A stretch of DNA of 64,000 nucleotides. It comes from Ramlibacter pinisoli. Lineage in GTDB: Bacteria > Pseudomonadota > Gammaproteobacteria > Burkholderiales > Burkholderiaceae_C. Below the pieces are notes generated by a model, which worked only from the letters and a program-made list of their open reading frames with translations, was not told the DNA's origin and did no database searches. The position numbers and the translations under genes were made by a program. Of this stretch, positions 48,229 to 56,697 are shown one piece after another. Position 1 is the stretch's first letter, and each line of letters opens with the position of its first letter. The stretch spans positions 1,674,001-1,738,000 of the forward strand of contig NZ_WSEL01000003.1 in assembly GCF_009758015.1 (NCBI RefSeq). Direction: 5' to 3'.

Positions 48229-51213
48229 TCAGGCCACGCGCTCGATGTTGCAGATCGTGGTCTTGGTCTCCTGCATCATCGTCACACTGTCATAGCCGTA
48301 GGTCGTGGCGGTGTTGACCGCCTCGCCGCGCACCACCGGTGCGGCCCCGTTCGGGTAGTACGCCAGCATGTCGGCGCCCTGCCAGCGGCCGGAGAAGTGG
48401 AACGGCATCCACACCGTGTCGGGCCCCACCCGTTCGGTCACCAGGGCCTGCACGTTCAGGCGCGCGCCGGTCGGGCTGAGCAGCCACACGCGGTCGCCGT
48501 TGCGGATGCCGCGGGCGCCGGCCGCCTTCGGGTTGATCTCGACGAACGCCTCCTGCTGCAGTTCGGCCAGCCAGGGGTTGGAGCGGGTCTCCTCGCCGCC
48601 GCCCTCGTACTCGACCAGGCGGCCGGACGACAGGATGAGCGGGAACTTGTCGGCCACCTTGTCGGCGATGTTCTTCTCCTGCACCGTCTTGTAGAGGGTG
48701 GGCAGGCGCCAGAACGCCTTCTTGTCGTCGTGCGTCGGGTACTTGGCCACCAGGTCGGGGCGCGTGCTGTAGATCGGCTCGCGGTGCTGCGGGATGGCGT
48801 CCGGGAAGTTCCAGACCACGGCGCGCGCCTTGGCGTTGCCGAACACGTGGCAGCCATGGTTCTTCATGGCCACGCGGATGATGCCGCCCGAGTTGTCGGT
48901 CTTCCAGTTCTTGCCCTCGGCCAGCGCCTTCTCGGCGTCGGTGAGCTCGTCCCACCAGCCCAGCTTCTTGAGCAGCAAGTGGTCGAACTCGGGGTAGCCG
49001 GTGGTGATGTCGGCGCCCTTGGAGTGCGAGCCGTCCTCGGCCAGCAGGTTGACGCCGTTGCGCTCGACGCCGAAGTTGGCGCGGAAGTTGCCGCCGCCGT
49101 CCATCACGTGGCGGGTGGTGTCGTACAGGTTGGCCGAGCCGGGGTGCTTGAGCTCCGGGGTGCCGAAGCACGGCCACGGCAGGCCGAAGTAGTCGCCCTC
49201 GATGTTGTAGCCGGTCGCCTGGTCGACGTAGCTGCCCTTGGCCTTGAGCGTCTTGACGTCGAACATGTGCATGCTGCGCATGTGCGCCTTCAGCCGCTCG
49301 GGGCTCTGGCCCGTGTAGCCGATGGTCCAGACGCACTTGTTGATCTCGCGCAGGATGTCCTCGGGCACGGGCTCGTCCATGCCCTTGACCTTCTGCATCT
49401 TGTAGTTCTTGACCAGTTCCTTGCCGAAGCCGAGTTTCTCGGCCAGCTGGTACATGATCATGTGGTCGCTGCGGCTCTCCCAGAGCGGCTCGATCACCTT
49501 CTCGCGCCACTGCAACGAGCGGTTGGAGGCCGTGACCGACCCGCTGGTCTCGAACTGGGTGGCCGCCGGCAGCAGGTACACCGCGCGCTTGGGGTTGGCG
49601 TCCTCGGGCCGCCCTGGCATCGCTGCCATGGCGGCGGTGGCCGACGGGTAGGGATCGACCACCACCAGCAGGTCCAGCTTGTCCATGGCCCGCTTCATTT
49701 CCAGGCCGCGGGTCTGCGAGTTGGGCGCATGGCCCCAGAACACCACGCCGCGCAGGTTGGGGTCCTGGTCGATCAGCTCGTTCTTCTCGAGCACGCCGTC
49801 GATCCAGCGCGAGACCGTGATGCCGGGCTTGCTCATCATCCCGACGTTGGCGAAGCGGCCCTTGATCCAGTCGTAGTCGACGCCCCAGGCCTTGGCGAAG
49901 TGGCGCCAGGAGCCCTCGACGATGCCGTAGTAGCCGGGCAGCGAATCGGGGTTGGGTCCGATGTCGGTGGCGCCCTGCACGTTGTCATGGCCGCGGAAGA
50001 TGTTGGCGCCGCCGCCGGAGACACCCACGTTGCCCAGCGCCAGCTGCACGATGCAGGAGGCGCGCACCATGGCGTTGCCGATGCTGTGCTGGGTCTGGCC
50101 CATGCACCACACCAGGGTGGACGGGCGGTTCAGGGCCATCATCTCGGCGACCTTGGCCATCTGCGCCTCGGGCACGCCGCAGGCCTCCTCGACCTTGTCG
50201 GGAGTCCACTTGGCCATGACCTCCTTCTTGACGTCCTCCATGCCGAAGACGCGGTCGTTGATGTACTTCTTGTCTTCCCAGCCGTTCTTGAAGATGTGGT
50301 ACAGCATCCCGAACAGGAACGGGATGTCGGTGCCGGAGCGGATGCGCACGTACTCGTCGGCCTTGGCGGCCGTGCGGGTGAAGCGCGGGTCCACCACGAT
50401 CATCTTGCAGCCGCTCTCCTTGGCGTGGAGCATGTGCAGCATGCTGACCGGGTGCGCCTCGGCGGCGTTGGAGCCGATGTACAACGCGCACTTGCTGTTC
50501 TGCATGTCGTTGTACGAGTTGGTCATGGCGCCGTAGCCCCACGTGTTGGCCACGCCGGCCACCGTGGTCGAGTGGCAGATGCGCGCCTGGTGGTCGCAGT
50601 TGTTGCTGCCCCACAGGCTGACGAACTTGCGCATCAGGTACGACTGCTCGTTGTTGTGCTTGGACGAGCCGACCCAGTACAGGGCCTCCGGTCCGCTCGC
50701 CTTGCGCAGCTCCAGCACCTTGGCGCTGATCTCGTCCAGCGCCTGGTCCCAGCTGATGCGCTGGTACTTGCCGTCGACCAGCTTCATCGGGTAGCGCAGG
50801 CGGTACTCGCCGTGGCCGTGCTCGCGCAGCGCGGCACCCTTGGCGCAGTGCGCACCCAGGTTCAGCGGCGAGTCGAACACCGGCTCCTGGCGCACCCAGA
50901 CGCCGTTCTCGACGACGGCGTCGACCGCGCAGCCCACCGAGCAGTGGCCGCAGACGGTGCGCTTGACCTCGATCTTGCCCTTGCCGACGGCGGCCTCGCC
51001 GTTGCCGGCGGCCTGCGCCTTCTTCACCAGGGTCAGGCTGCCGGCGGCGATGCCGACCCCGACGCCCAGGCCCGAGCGGCGCAGGAAGGAGCGCCGGTCC
51101 ATGGTGGGCAGCGCGTGCGACAGGCCGCGCTGCAGGCTGTGGATGAACGGCGAGCGCCCTTCGGCGCGCGCGTGCGAGGCGGCCTGGCCGGCCGTTTTCT
51201 TCGTCAGCAACAT
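48229..51213 (-). CDS. fdoG: Formate dehydrogenase molybdopterin (alpha) subunit, Cys form
   Basis: A 994-residue periplasmic molybdenum/tungsten-bis-MGD oxidoreductase that turns formate into CO2. A Tat signal (DRRSFLRRSGLGVGVGIAAG) begins only at about residue 39, after an unusual 38-residue leader. The 4Fe-4S site is formed by Cys88, Cys91, Cys95 and Cys123 (CGHCSVGC, GAHCAKG). The metal ligand is Cys213 (QARICHSTTVAG), where E. coli FdnG/FdoG has selenocysteine; no in-frame UGA occurs. The rest follows the FdnG fold to the C-terminal MGD domain. Gene order alpha-beta-(lipoprotein)-gamma is standard. Confidence 0.95.
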   Translation of the reverse strand: MLLTKKTAGQAASHARAEGRSPFIHSLQRGLSHALPTMDRRSFLRRSGLGVGVGIAAGSLTLVKKAQAAGNGEAAVGKGKIEVKRTVCGHCSVGCAVDAVVENGVWVRQEPVFDSPLNLGAHCAKGAALREHGHGEYRLRYPMKLVDGKYQRISWDQALDEISAKVLELRKASGPEALYWVGSSKHNNEQSYLMRKFVSLWGSNNCDHQARICHSTTVAGVANTWGYGAMTNSYNDMQNSKCALYIGSNAAEAHPVSMLHMLHAKESGCKMIVVDPRFTRTAAKADEYVRIRSGTDIPFLFGMLYHIFKNGWEDKKYINDRVFGMEDVKKEVMAKWTPDKVEEACGVPEAQMAKVAEMMALNRPSTLVWCMGQTQHSIGNAMVRASCIVQLALGNVGVSGGGANIFRGHDNVQGATDIGPNPDSLPGYYGIVEGSWRHFAKAWGVDYDWIKGRFANVGMMSKPGITVSRWIDGVLEKNELIDQDPNLRGVVFWGHAPNSQTRGLEMKRAMDKLDLLVVVDPYPSATAAMAAMPGRPEDANPKRAVYLLPAATQFETSGSVTASNRSLQWREKVIEPLWESRSDHMIMYQLAEKLGFGKELVKNYKMQKVKGMDEPVPEDILREINKCVWTIGYTGQSPERLKAHMRSMHMFDVKTLKAKGSYVDQATGYNIEGDYFGLPWPCFGTPELKHPGSANLYDTTRHVMDGGGNFRANFGVERNGVNLLAEDGSHSKGADITTGYPEFDHLLLKKLGWWDELTDAEKALAEGKNWKTDNSGGIIRVAMKNHGCHVFGNAKARAVVWNFPDAIPQHREPIYSTRPDLVAKYPTHDDKKAFWRLPTLYKTVQEKNIADKVADKFPLILSSGRLVEYEGGGEETRSNPWLAELQQEAFVEINPKAAGARGIRNGDRVWLLSPTGARLNVQALVTERVGPDTVWMPFHFSGRWQGADMLAYYPNGAAPVVRGEAVNTATTYGYDSVTMMQETKTTICNIERVA

Positions 51214-51235
51214 GGATTGGCCTCCGGCAACGGAG

Positions 51236-51478
51236 TTAGAGACGGGTGGTCTTGTAGTAGCGCTTGACGTGCTCGGAGAGCACGTAGCCGCCGCCCCGTT
51301 CTGGTGCGGGCTTGGCGGGCACCGACGCGGATTCGACCGCTTCCTGTGCACCGGGCACCAGGCTGACCGCGGCCGCGAGGGCTCCCACGGTGCCGGCGCC
51401 TGCAAACAGGGTGCGCCGGGACAGCTTGCTGTCAGAGGAGGGAACGACTGGCGCCCCCGTGTTGGCAGGTCTGGACAT
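51236..51478 (-). CDS. Small Tat-signal protein upstream of fdhA
   Basis: An 80-residue protein whose N-terminal half is a Tat signal (LSRRTLFAGAGTVGALAAA) and whose mature part is only about 30 residues, ending YVLSEHVKRYYKTTRL. Small proteins of this kind commonly precede formate dehydrogenase alpha genes in betaproteobacteria, where they may help Tat export or assembly. 22 bp before fdhA; an inverted repeat lies 32-53 bp upstream of its start. Confidence 0.75.
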   Translation of the reverse strand: MSRPANTGAPVVPSSDSKLSRRTLFAGAGTVGALAAAVSLVPGAQEAVESASVPAKPAPERGGGYVLSEHVKRYYKTTRL

Positions 51479-51509
51479 GCGGTCTCCTGTACTACGACTG
51501 TGTAGACAT

Positions 51510-51531
51510 GCTATGCAACGCTGAGCATAGC
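51510..51531. promoter_or_regulatory. Inverted repeat before the fdh operon
   Basis: GCTATGC at 51510-51516 and GCATAGC at 51525-51531 are perfect arms with an 8-bp spacer, 22 bp in all, about two helical turns. It lies 32-53 bp upstream of the small Tat gene that opens the operon, where a regulator or -10/-35 overlap site would be expected. No regulator gene adjacent. Confidence 0.45.
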
Positions 51532-51632
51532 CACATGCACGGTTTTGGGTAGAGGGGAAACCATCTGCGACAGAACCGACACCGGGGCCCGTCAGGCGTT
51601 CGTCAGAGAGGGATTAGAGTGAAAACGCCTCG

Positions 51633-51652
51633 CGGAGGTGCGCACCCCTCCG
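51633..51652. terminator. Stem-loop after the TorD-like gene
   Basis: CGGAGG (51633-51638) and CCTCCG (51647-51652) can pair around an 8-bp loop. Read on the minus strand it lies just after the torD-like stop and is followed by GCGTTTTC. It fits a terminator separating the accessory genes from the fdh operon, but the T-run is short. Confidence 0.4.
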
Positions 51653-51674
51653 GGAAAATCCCTAGCCGACTAGC

Positions 51675-52292
51675 TCAGTCGAGCAGGTCGAAACCCTGCT
51701 GCTCGACGCTGAAGAAGGCCTGCGCGAATCCGGCCAGCGCGGCATAGAAGCGCGCGCGCGGATGCGCGGCCACGGCCTCGCACATCGCCTGCACCCAGGG
51801 CTGCAGGTGGGCGGCGTAGAACTGCGCCTGGCGGGTGAGGTTGGACACCGCGACGTCGTCGCCGGCGATCAGGTAGCGCATCACCTCGCACAGGTAGGCC
51901 AGGTGGTCCTCGGTCTCGGACATGGCCTCGTCGCGCGCCAGGCCCAGCGCGGCCAGGTCGTCGCGCAGCCGGGCGACCGGGCGCTCGTTCAGGAATCCGG
52001 TGAGGTAGTGCGAGCCGAACAGGTAGAGCTCGGGCTTGCCGACGCCGCCGAACAGCGCATCGTGTTCGGCCGCGATCTCGGCGTCGCCCATCTCGCGCGC
52101 CAGGCCGACGACGGCGCGCCAGGGTTCCTCGAGGAAGCCGCCGGCCGCCGGCGCCTCGGTGACCGCCACCCGCAGCGCGCCCAGCAGCGCCGGCGGCGGC
52201 GGTGCATAGAACAATTGCGCGAGCAGACCGTAGACCTCGGCACGCGCCGTTTCCTCGTCGAGGGCGGACGAGCCGGACAGGAGTTCAGACAT
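51675..52292 (-). CDS. TorD/DmsD-family Tat chaperone
   Basis: A 205-residue all-helical chaperone that binds Tat leaders of molybdoenzymes and guides cofactor loading. Key segments are ARAEVYGLLAQLFYAPPPPA and AAEHDALFGGVGKPELYLFG, then SHYLTGFLNERPVARLRDDL and ETEDHLAYLCEVMRYLI (the TorD family EDH signature). Its start overlaps the polyferredoxin stop by 8 bp. The natural client is the formate dehydrogenase alpha subunit. Confidence 0.9.
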   Translation of the reverse strand: MSELLSGSSALDEETARAEVYGLLAQLFYAPPPPALLGALRVAVTEAPAAGGFLEEPWRAVVGLAREMGDAEIAAEHDALFGGVGKPELYLFGSHYLTGFLNERPVARLRDDLAALGLARDEAMSETEDHLAYLCEVMRYLIAGDDVAVSNLTRQAQFYAAHLQPWVQAMCEAVAAHPRARFYAALAGFAQAFFSVEQQGFDLLD

Positions 52293-54378
52293 CGGTGATC
52301 TTCTGTTCGCGCTCGGACGAATAGATGTCGATGACGCGGCAGTCGCCGCACATCTTCAGGCGCTCCAGCGCGGCACCCTGGAACATGGAATGGCCGGACA
52401 GCTTGCCCAGCATGGCCTCGATGGCCTTGAGCGTGCCGAAGGGCTTGCCGCAGCGCACGCAGGCGTACGGGCGGGTCTCGTTCAGCACCCGGGCCTCGCG
52501 CCGTGCCGGCCCGAGCAGCAGGCGCGGCTGCAGGGTGATGGCGTCCTCGGGGCAGGTGGTCGCGCACAGCCCGCACTGGACGCAGTTCTTCTCGATGAAG
52601 CGCAGCTGCGGCAGCTGCGGGTTGTCCTGCAGGGCGCTTGCCGGGCAGGCGCTGACGCAGCTCATGCACAGCGTGCAGCGCTCCTTGTCGACCGCGATGG
52701 TGCCGAACGGCGCGCCGGCGGCGGGCAGCTCGATCGCCTCGGGCAGCGCCGCTGCCTGCGCGACCAGGTGGTCGAGCGCGAGTTCCAGCGTGGCGCGCTT
52801 CTCGGCGGCGACGGCGTAGCGGGCCGCTTCCTTCGGGCCCTGCTGGCGCGTGCCGGCCAGCGACTGCAGCCCGCCGTCGAGCGCCGCGACCGACGTCGCC
52901 TGCAGCAGCTCGAAGTGGGTGCCGGCGTAGCCCAGGCCGCGCAGGATCGTCTGGCCGACGGCCATCTGCTTCCGCAGGCCCTGCACGTACTGCGGCGCCT
53001 CGTCGCCCGTGACCAGCACCACCACCTGGCGCGCGCCGAAGGCGATGGCCGACAGCCACAGGTCCAGCCCGGTGCTGGCGGTGTGCCACAGGGCGACCGG
53101 GATCACGTTCGCGGGCACGCCCTGCGCCTGGCGCAGGCGCGCCGCGCGGCCCAGGTCCTCGACCAGCCGCGTGCCCTGCTCCTGCGAGTGGAACAGCAGG
53201 GTCGCATCGCGGCCACCGGCCGCCGTGTAGGTGGCCAGCAGCGTGCGCAGCTGCAGGCCCTGCTCGCCGGTGCGCGGGTACGCGTAGCCCAGCGCACCGG
53301 TCGGGCACACCGTCGTGCAGGCGCCGCAGCCCACGCACAGGTTGGGGTTGACGACGATCTGCTGGCGCGAGGGCTCGCTGCGGATGGCGGCGGCCGAGCA
53401 GATGTCGACGCAGGCCTTGCAGCCCACCTGCTCGTTGCGGCTGTGCGCGCACAGCTTCTGCTTGTAGGTGAAGAACTTGGGCTTCTCGAACTCGCCCACC
53501 AGCTCGCGCAGCCGCAGCACGGTGCGCAGGCCCGCCTCGCCGGCCAGGGCGTCGGGCGCCGGCAGGTGGAAGTAGCCCTGCGGCGGCGCGTGCTGCGCGA
53601 ACGCCGGCTCGGCGCGCAGGTCCAGCACCAGGTCGAAGGTGTCGGCCTGCCCGGAGGCGCTGCGCGAGAAATCGATGGCACCGGCAGCGTCGCAGGCTTT
53701 CACGCAGGCGCGGTGGCCGGTGCAGCGCGCCAGGTCGATCTGGTAATCGAGCCCGATGGCGCCCTCGGGGCAGACCGCGATGCAGGCGTTGCAGCGGGTG
53801 CACAGGTCGAGGTCGATCGGGTTGGTGGCGGTCCAGGCGAGCTCGAACGCGCCCAGCCAGCCGGCGAGCCGGTCGATGCGGCCGGCCAGCACCGGGATCG
53901 TGCGTTCCTGAGCGCCGGCGCCGCCCTGGGCGAAGGCCGTGACCTCCAGCGCGTCGCCGACCAGCGTGGCGACCTTCTCGGCCTGCTGGACCGGACCGAT
54001 GACCAGCAGGCGGCCGGCGCTGCGGTAGGTGACGGTGGGCACCGGCTCGGGCTCGGGCAGGTGGGCCGCGGCCAGCAGCGCCGCGATCTTGGGCATGGCC
54101 TGCGCCGCGTCGCGGCTCCAGCCGCCGGTCTCGCGGATGTTGACGAAGTGCACCGGCGCCACGGCGCCTTCGGTCTGGCGGCCGACCTCGGCGAACAGGC
54201 GCTTTTCCTGGGTGCAGGCGACGACGACGTCGCCGCTGCCGCGCACGGCCTGCTGGAAGGCGCCGGCCTCGCGCCGGCACAGGCTGGAATGCAGCGTCAG
54301 CGACTCACCCAGTGCCGTGCCCAGGCTCTTCGCCTGGAGCGGCATGGTCTTGTTGCAGTCGCAGATCAGGGTCGGCAT
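52285..54378 (-). CDS. Polyferredoxin-like 4Fe-4S protein
   Basis: A 697-residue cytoplasmic iron-sulfur protein with at least four ferredoxin-type clusters: CTRCNACIAVCPEGAIG, CVGCGACTTVCPTGALG, CTLCMSCVSACPASALQ and CVQCGLCATTCPEDAI, plus a CTGHRACVKAC set and a C-terminal CVRCGK...CGDC pair that may bind zinc. The first 100 residues (LICDCNKTMPLQ) hold other cysteines. Proteins like this are regularly found beside DUF3305/DUF3306 and formate dehydrogenase in Burkholderiales; electron transfer or cofactor maturation is likely. The ATG at 54378 (MPTLICDCNK) is preferred over an upstream one. Confidence 0.85.
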   Translation of the reverse strand: MPTLICDCNKTMPLQAKSLGTALGESLTLHSSLCRREAGAFQQAVRGSGDVVVACTQEKRLFAEVGRQTEGAVAPVHFVNIRETGGWSRDAAQAMPKIAALLAAAHLPEPEPVPTVTYRSAGRLLVIGPVQQAEKVATLVGDALEVTAFAQGGAGAQERTIPVLAGRIDRLAGWLGAFELAWTATNPIDLDLCTRCNACIAVCPEGAIGLDYQIDLARCTGHRACVKACDAAGAIDFSRSASGQADTFDLVLDLRAEPAFAQHAPPQGYFHLPAPDALAGEAGLRTVLRLRELVGEFEKPKFFTYKQKLCAHSRNEQVGCKACVDICSAAAIRSEPSRQQIVVNPNLCVGCGACTTVCPTGALGYAYPRTGEQGLQLRTLLATYTAAGGRDATLLFHSQEQGTRLVEDLGRAARLRQAQGVPANVIPVALWHTASTGLDLWLSAIAFGARQVVVLVTGDEAPQYVQGLRKQMAVGQTILRGLGYAGTHFELLQATSVAALDGGLQSLAGTRQQGPKEAARYAVAAEKRATLELALDHLVAQAAALPEAIELPAAGAPFGTIAVDKERCTLCMSCVSACPASALQDNPQLPQLRFIEKNCVQCGLCATTCPEDAITLQPRLLLGPARREARVLNETRPYACVRCGKPFGTLKAIEAMLGKLSGHSMFQGAALERLKMCGDCRVIDIYSSEREQKITDV

Positions 54379-54961
54379 GGTCGGCAAGCGGCGCGGTCGG
54401 CGCAATCAGCGGGGTCGGATCCGCGGCGCCCGACTGTGCCACGGAATCGGCCGGCAACTCCTCCGCACCTTCCCTTGTTGCGCCACCGGGAGCGGCGTCT
54501 TCGCGCTCTTCTTCACGGAAAAGCCCCAGGAACTTCGCGCTGGCCAGGCTGCGCAGCATGGACTCGGGAATCGGATCGGGCTTGCTGTAGTCGTCGATGT
54601 AGACGTCCAGCCCGTCCTGGATGTTGTAGCGCGGGTCGGCGAACAGCTTCTTGACGGCCGCGTTCTTCACGTCCGGCGCCACGTCGCGGCCGACGAAGCG
54701 GCGGAAATCCGACTCGGGCGTGAGGGCCTGCACATCCTCCAGCGTCGGCGGCGGCGGTTCCGGCTCGGCGGCCGGCGGCGCGACCGGCGCCTGCTGCCCG
54801 GCCGCCAGCGCGACCCCGTCCGGATCGACGTCTGGCTGCACGGCCGGCAACACCGGCGCAACGGCCGCCGGTGGGGCGACGACGGCCGGCTCGTCCAGCG
54901 GCTTGCCATCCTTCGCGTCGAGCTTGCGGCGCGACCAGCGGCCCAGGAAACCGTCAGCCAC
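54305..54961 (-). CDS. DUF3306 protein
   Basis: About 218 residues, starting GTG (MADGFLGRWSRRKLDAKDG). The conserved DUF3306 part is LTPESDFRRFVGRDVAPDVK, followed by LFADPRYNIQDGLDVYIDDY and SKPDPIPESMLRSL. The first ~90 residues include a Pro/Ala-rich linker, and the C-terminus is a low-complexity tail that overlaps the polyferredoxin gene by 74 bp. No function is known for the family; it accompanies formate dehydrogenase genes. Overlaps DUF3305 by 8 bp. Confidence 0.8.
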   Translation of the reverse strand: MADGFLGRWSRRKLDAKDGKPLDEPAVVAPPAAVAPVLPAVQPDVDPDGVALAAGQQAPVAPPAAEPEPPPPTLEDVQALTPESDFRRFVGRDVAPDVKNAAVKKLFADPRYNIQDGLDVYIDDYSKPDPIPESMLRSLASAKFLGLFREEEREDAAPGGATREGAEELPADSVAQSGAADPTPLIAPTAPLADHADPDLRLQQDHAAPGEEPGHGTG

Positions 54962-55508
54962 CGCCGCCTCCGCCGCCGCGGCGCTTGCCGTCGGTGGACA
55001 CGCTGGCCGGATTGCCGAACCGGTCCTGCAGCGGCCGGAAGCTCTCCGGCCGCTTGCGCTGCTTGGGCTCGGGCACGTAGTGCGCATCGGCGAAGGCGCG
55101 CATCCAGGCGACCACCTCGGGCGGGGCCGGCACCTGTTCCACCGTCTCCTGCGCGTCGAGCCAGCGACCGGCGTCGTGGTAGCTGAGCGTCACCATCTCG
55201 GGCCGGGCGATCGGTTCGTCTGCCAGGCTCGCGGTCTCTTCCATGCGCCACAGCACGAACCAGCACGGGGCCGGCGTGGTGGCGTTGAGGTAGTAGCCCT
55301 CGGCGTCGTCGCGCCACAGCTCGACGGTGTAGCCGGGGTGGAGCCAGCGCTCCTCGTGCTCGTCGGTCCCGATGCGGCGCGGCTCGGTGCCGAACGCCGG
55401 CTCGTGCAGCACCACGTCGTGCAGCACCCAGCGCCAGGTCTGCCAGGGGTTGTCGATGCGCTCGCGGCGCATCACCACGTCGACCTGCAGGCTGGGGCGC
55501 GGGTCCAT
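54954..55508 (-). CDS. DUF3305 protein
   Basis: A 184-residue protein starting at the ATG for MDPRPSLQVDVVMRR. Family segments: QTWRWVLHDVVLHEPAF, RWLHPGYTVELWRDDAEGYY and PAPCWFVLWRMEE. It ends in a poly-Gly run. DUF3305 and DUF3306 genes occur as a pair next to formate dehydrogenase operons; their role is not known. It follows the apbC gene by 8 bp. Confidence 0.85.
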   Translation of the reverse strand: MDPRPSLQVDVVMRRERIDNPWQTWRWVLHDVVLHEPAFGTEPRRIGTDEHEERWLHPGYTVELWRDDAEGYYLNATTPAPCWFVLWRMEETASLADEPIARPEMVTLSYHDAGRWLDAQETVEQVPAPPEVVAWMRAFADAHYVPEPKQRKRPESFRPLQDRFGNPASVSTDGKRRGGGGGGG

Positions 55509-55516
55509 GGCCGGAA

Positions 55517-56605
55517 TCAGGTGGTCTTGGAGACGGTGATGGTCGGGAACTTGGCCGAGAAATCCTTGGCCTTGCTCGCCACGCGCACCGCGACCCGGCG
55601 CGCCACGTCCCGGTAGATGCCGGCCACCGGGCCGTCGGGGTCGGCCACCACGGTGGGCTTGCCGTTGTCGGCATGCAGGCGGATGGCCATGTCCAGCGGC
55701 AGCGCGCCCAGGTAGTCGAGGCCGCGGTCGGCGGCGTAGCGCTTGCCGCCGTCCTCGCCGAAGATGTGCTCGACGTGGCCGCAGTTGCTGCACACGTGCA
55801 CCGCCATGTTCTCGACCAGGCCGAGGATGGGCACGCCCACCTTCTCGAACATGGCCACCGCCTTGCGGGCGTCCAGCAGCGCGATGTCCTGCGGGGTGGT
55901 GACGACGATCGCGCCGGTCATGGGCACGCGCTGCGACAGGGTGAGCTGGATGTCGCCGGTACCGGGCGGCAGGTCGACCACCAGGTAGTCGAGTTCGCGC
56001 CAGTTGGTCTGGCGCAGCAGCTGCTCGAGCGCCTGGGTGGCCATGGGGCCGCGCCAGATCATGGCCTCGTCGGGGTTGACCAGGAAGCCGATCGACATGA
56101 CTTGCACGCCGTAGTTCTCCAGCGGGTCCATGGTCTTGCCGTCCGAGCTGTCGGGGCGGCCGTCGATGCCCATCATCATGGGCTGGCTGGGGCCGTAGAT
56201 GTCGGCATCGAGCAGACCGACCGACGCGCCCTCGGCGGCCAGCGCCAGCGCCAGGTTGACGGCCGTGGTGCTCTTGCCGACGCCGCCCTTGCCGGATGCC
56301 ACGGCGATGATGTTCTTCACGTTGGGCATCAGCTGCACGCCGCGCTGCACGGCATGCGGGATGACCCGGGTCACGATGTTGGCGGTGACCGCGGTCACGC
56401 CGGGCACGCCCCGGGCGGCGGCCACCAGGGCCTGTCGCAGCGCCGGCACCTGCGACCGGGCCGGGTAGCCGAGCTCGACGTCGAACGAGACGTCGCCGCC
56501 CTGGACCTGCAGGTTCTTCAGGGCTTTCGTGGACACGAAGTCCTGGCCCGTGTTGGGGTCCTGGACGGCCGCAAGCGCGGCGAGAAGCTGGTCGGGGGTT
56601 GCCAT
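55517..56605 (-). CDS. apbC: Iron-sulfur cluster carrier ApbC (Mrp)
   Basis: A 362-residue P-loop NTPase that carries 4Fe-4S clusters to apoproteins. An N-terminal MIP18-like (DUF59) part is followed by the deviant Walker A SGKGGVGKST, and GLLDADIYGPSQPMMMG. The cluster-binding CxxC-type pair is VCSNCGHVEH. Length is typical. Divergent from metG, the common mrp-metG arrangement, and it sits at the head of a minus-strand group with DUF3305/3306 and the polyferredoxin. This placement suits a supply of clusters to the formate dehydrogenase system, although the gene is a housekeeping one. Confidence 0.95.
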   Translation of the reverse strand: MATPDQLLAALAAVQDPNTGQDFVSTKALKNLQVQGGDVSFDVELGYPARSQVPALRQALVAAARGVPGVTAVTANIVTRVIPHAVQRGVQLMPNVKNIIAVASGKGGVGKSTTAVNLALALAAEGASVGLLDADIYGPSQPMMMGIDGRPDSSDGKTMDPLENYGVQVMSIGFLVNPDEAMIWRGPMATQALEQLLRQTNWRELDYLVVDLPPGTGDIQLTLSQRVPMTGAIVVTTPQDIALLDARKAVAMFEKVGVPILGLVENMAVHVCSNCGHVEHIFGEDGGKRYAADRGLDYLGALPLDMAIRLHADNGKPTVVADPDGPVAGIYRDVARRVAVRVASKAKDFSAKFPTITVSKTT

Positions 56606-56667
56606 GGAAGGGGACGCGTGGGGGAGCGGCCAGTTTACCCACGCGGCGAGAGCCCCTTCGCGCCGCC

Positions 56668-56673
56668 TAAAAT
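56668..56673 (+). promoter_or_regulatory. Candidate -10 box of metG
   Basis: TAAAAT lies 24 bp before the metG ATG in the context CCTAAAATCG. No convincing -35 box is visible 17 bp upstream. Confidence 0.35.
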
Positions 56674-56697
56674 CGCCGGCTCTCCGCGGAAACCCTC

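Noticed and set aside
51000..51213. Selenocysteine (in-frame UGA) in formate dehydrogenase
   Set aside because: The ligand position is an ordinary Cys codon and no in-frame stop exists.
48007..51267. Long plus-strand frame opposite fdhA
   Set aside because: Same GC artefact. The minus strand has clear FdnG motifs.
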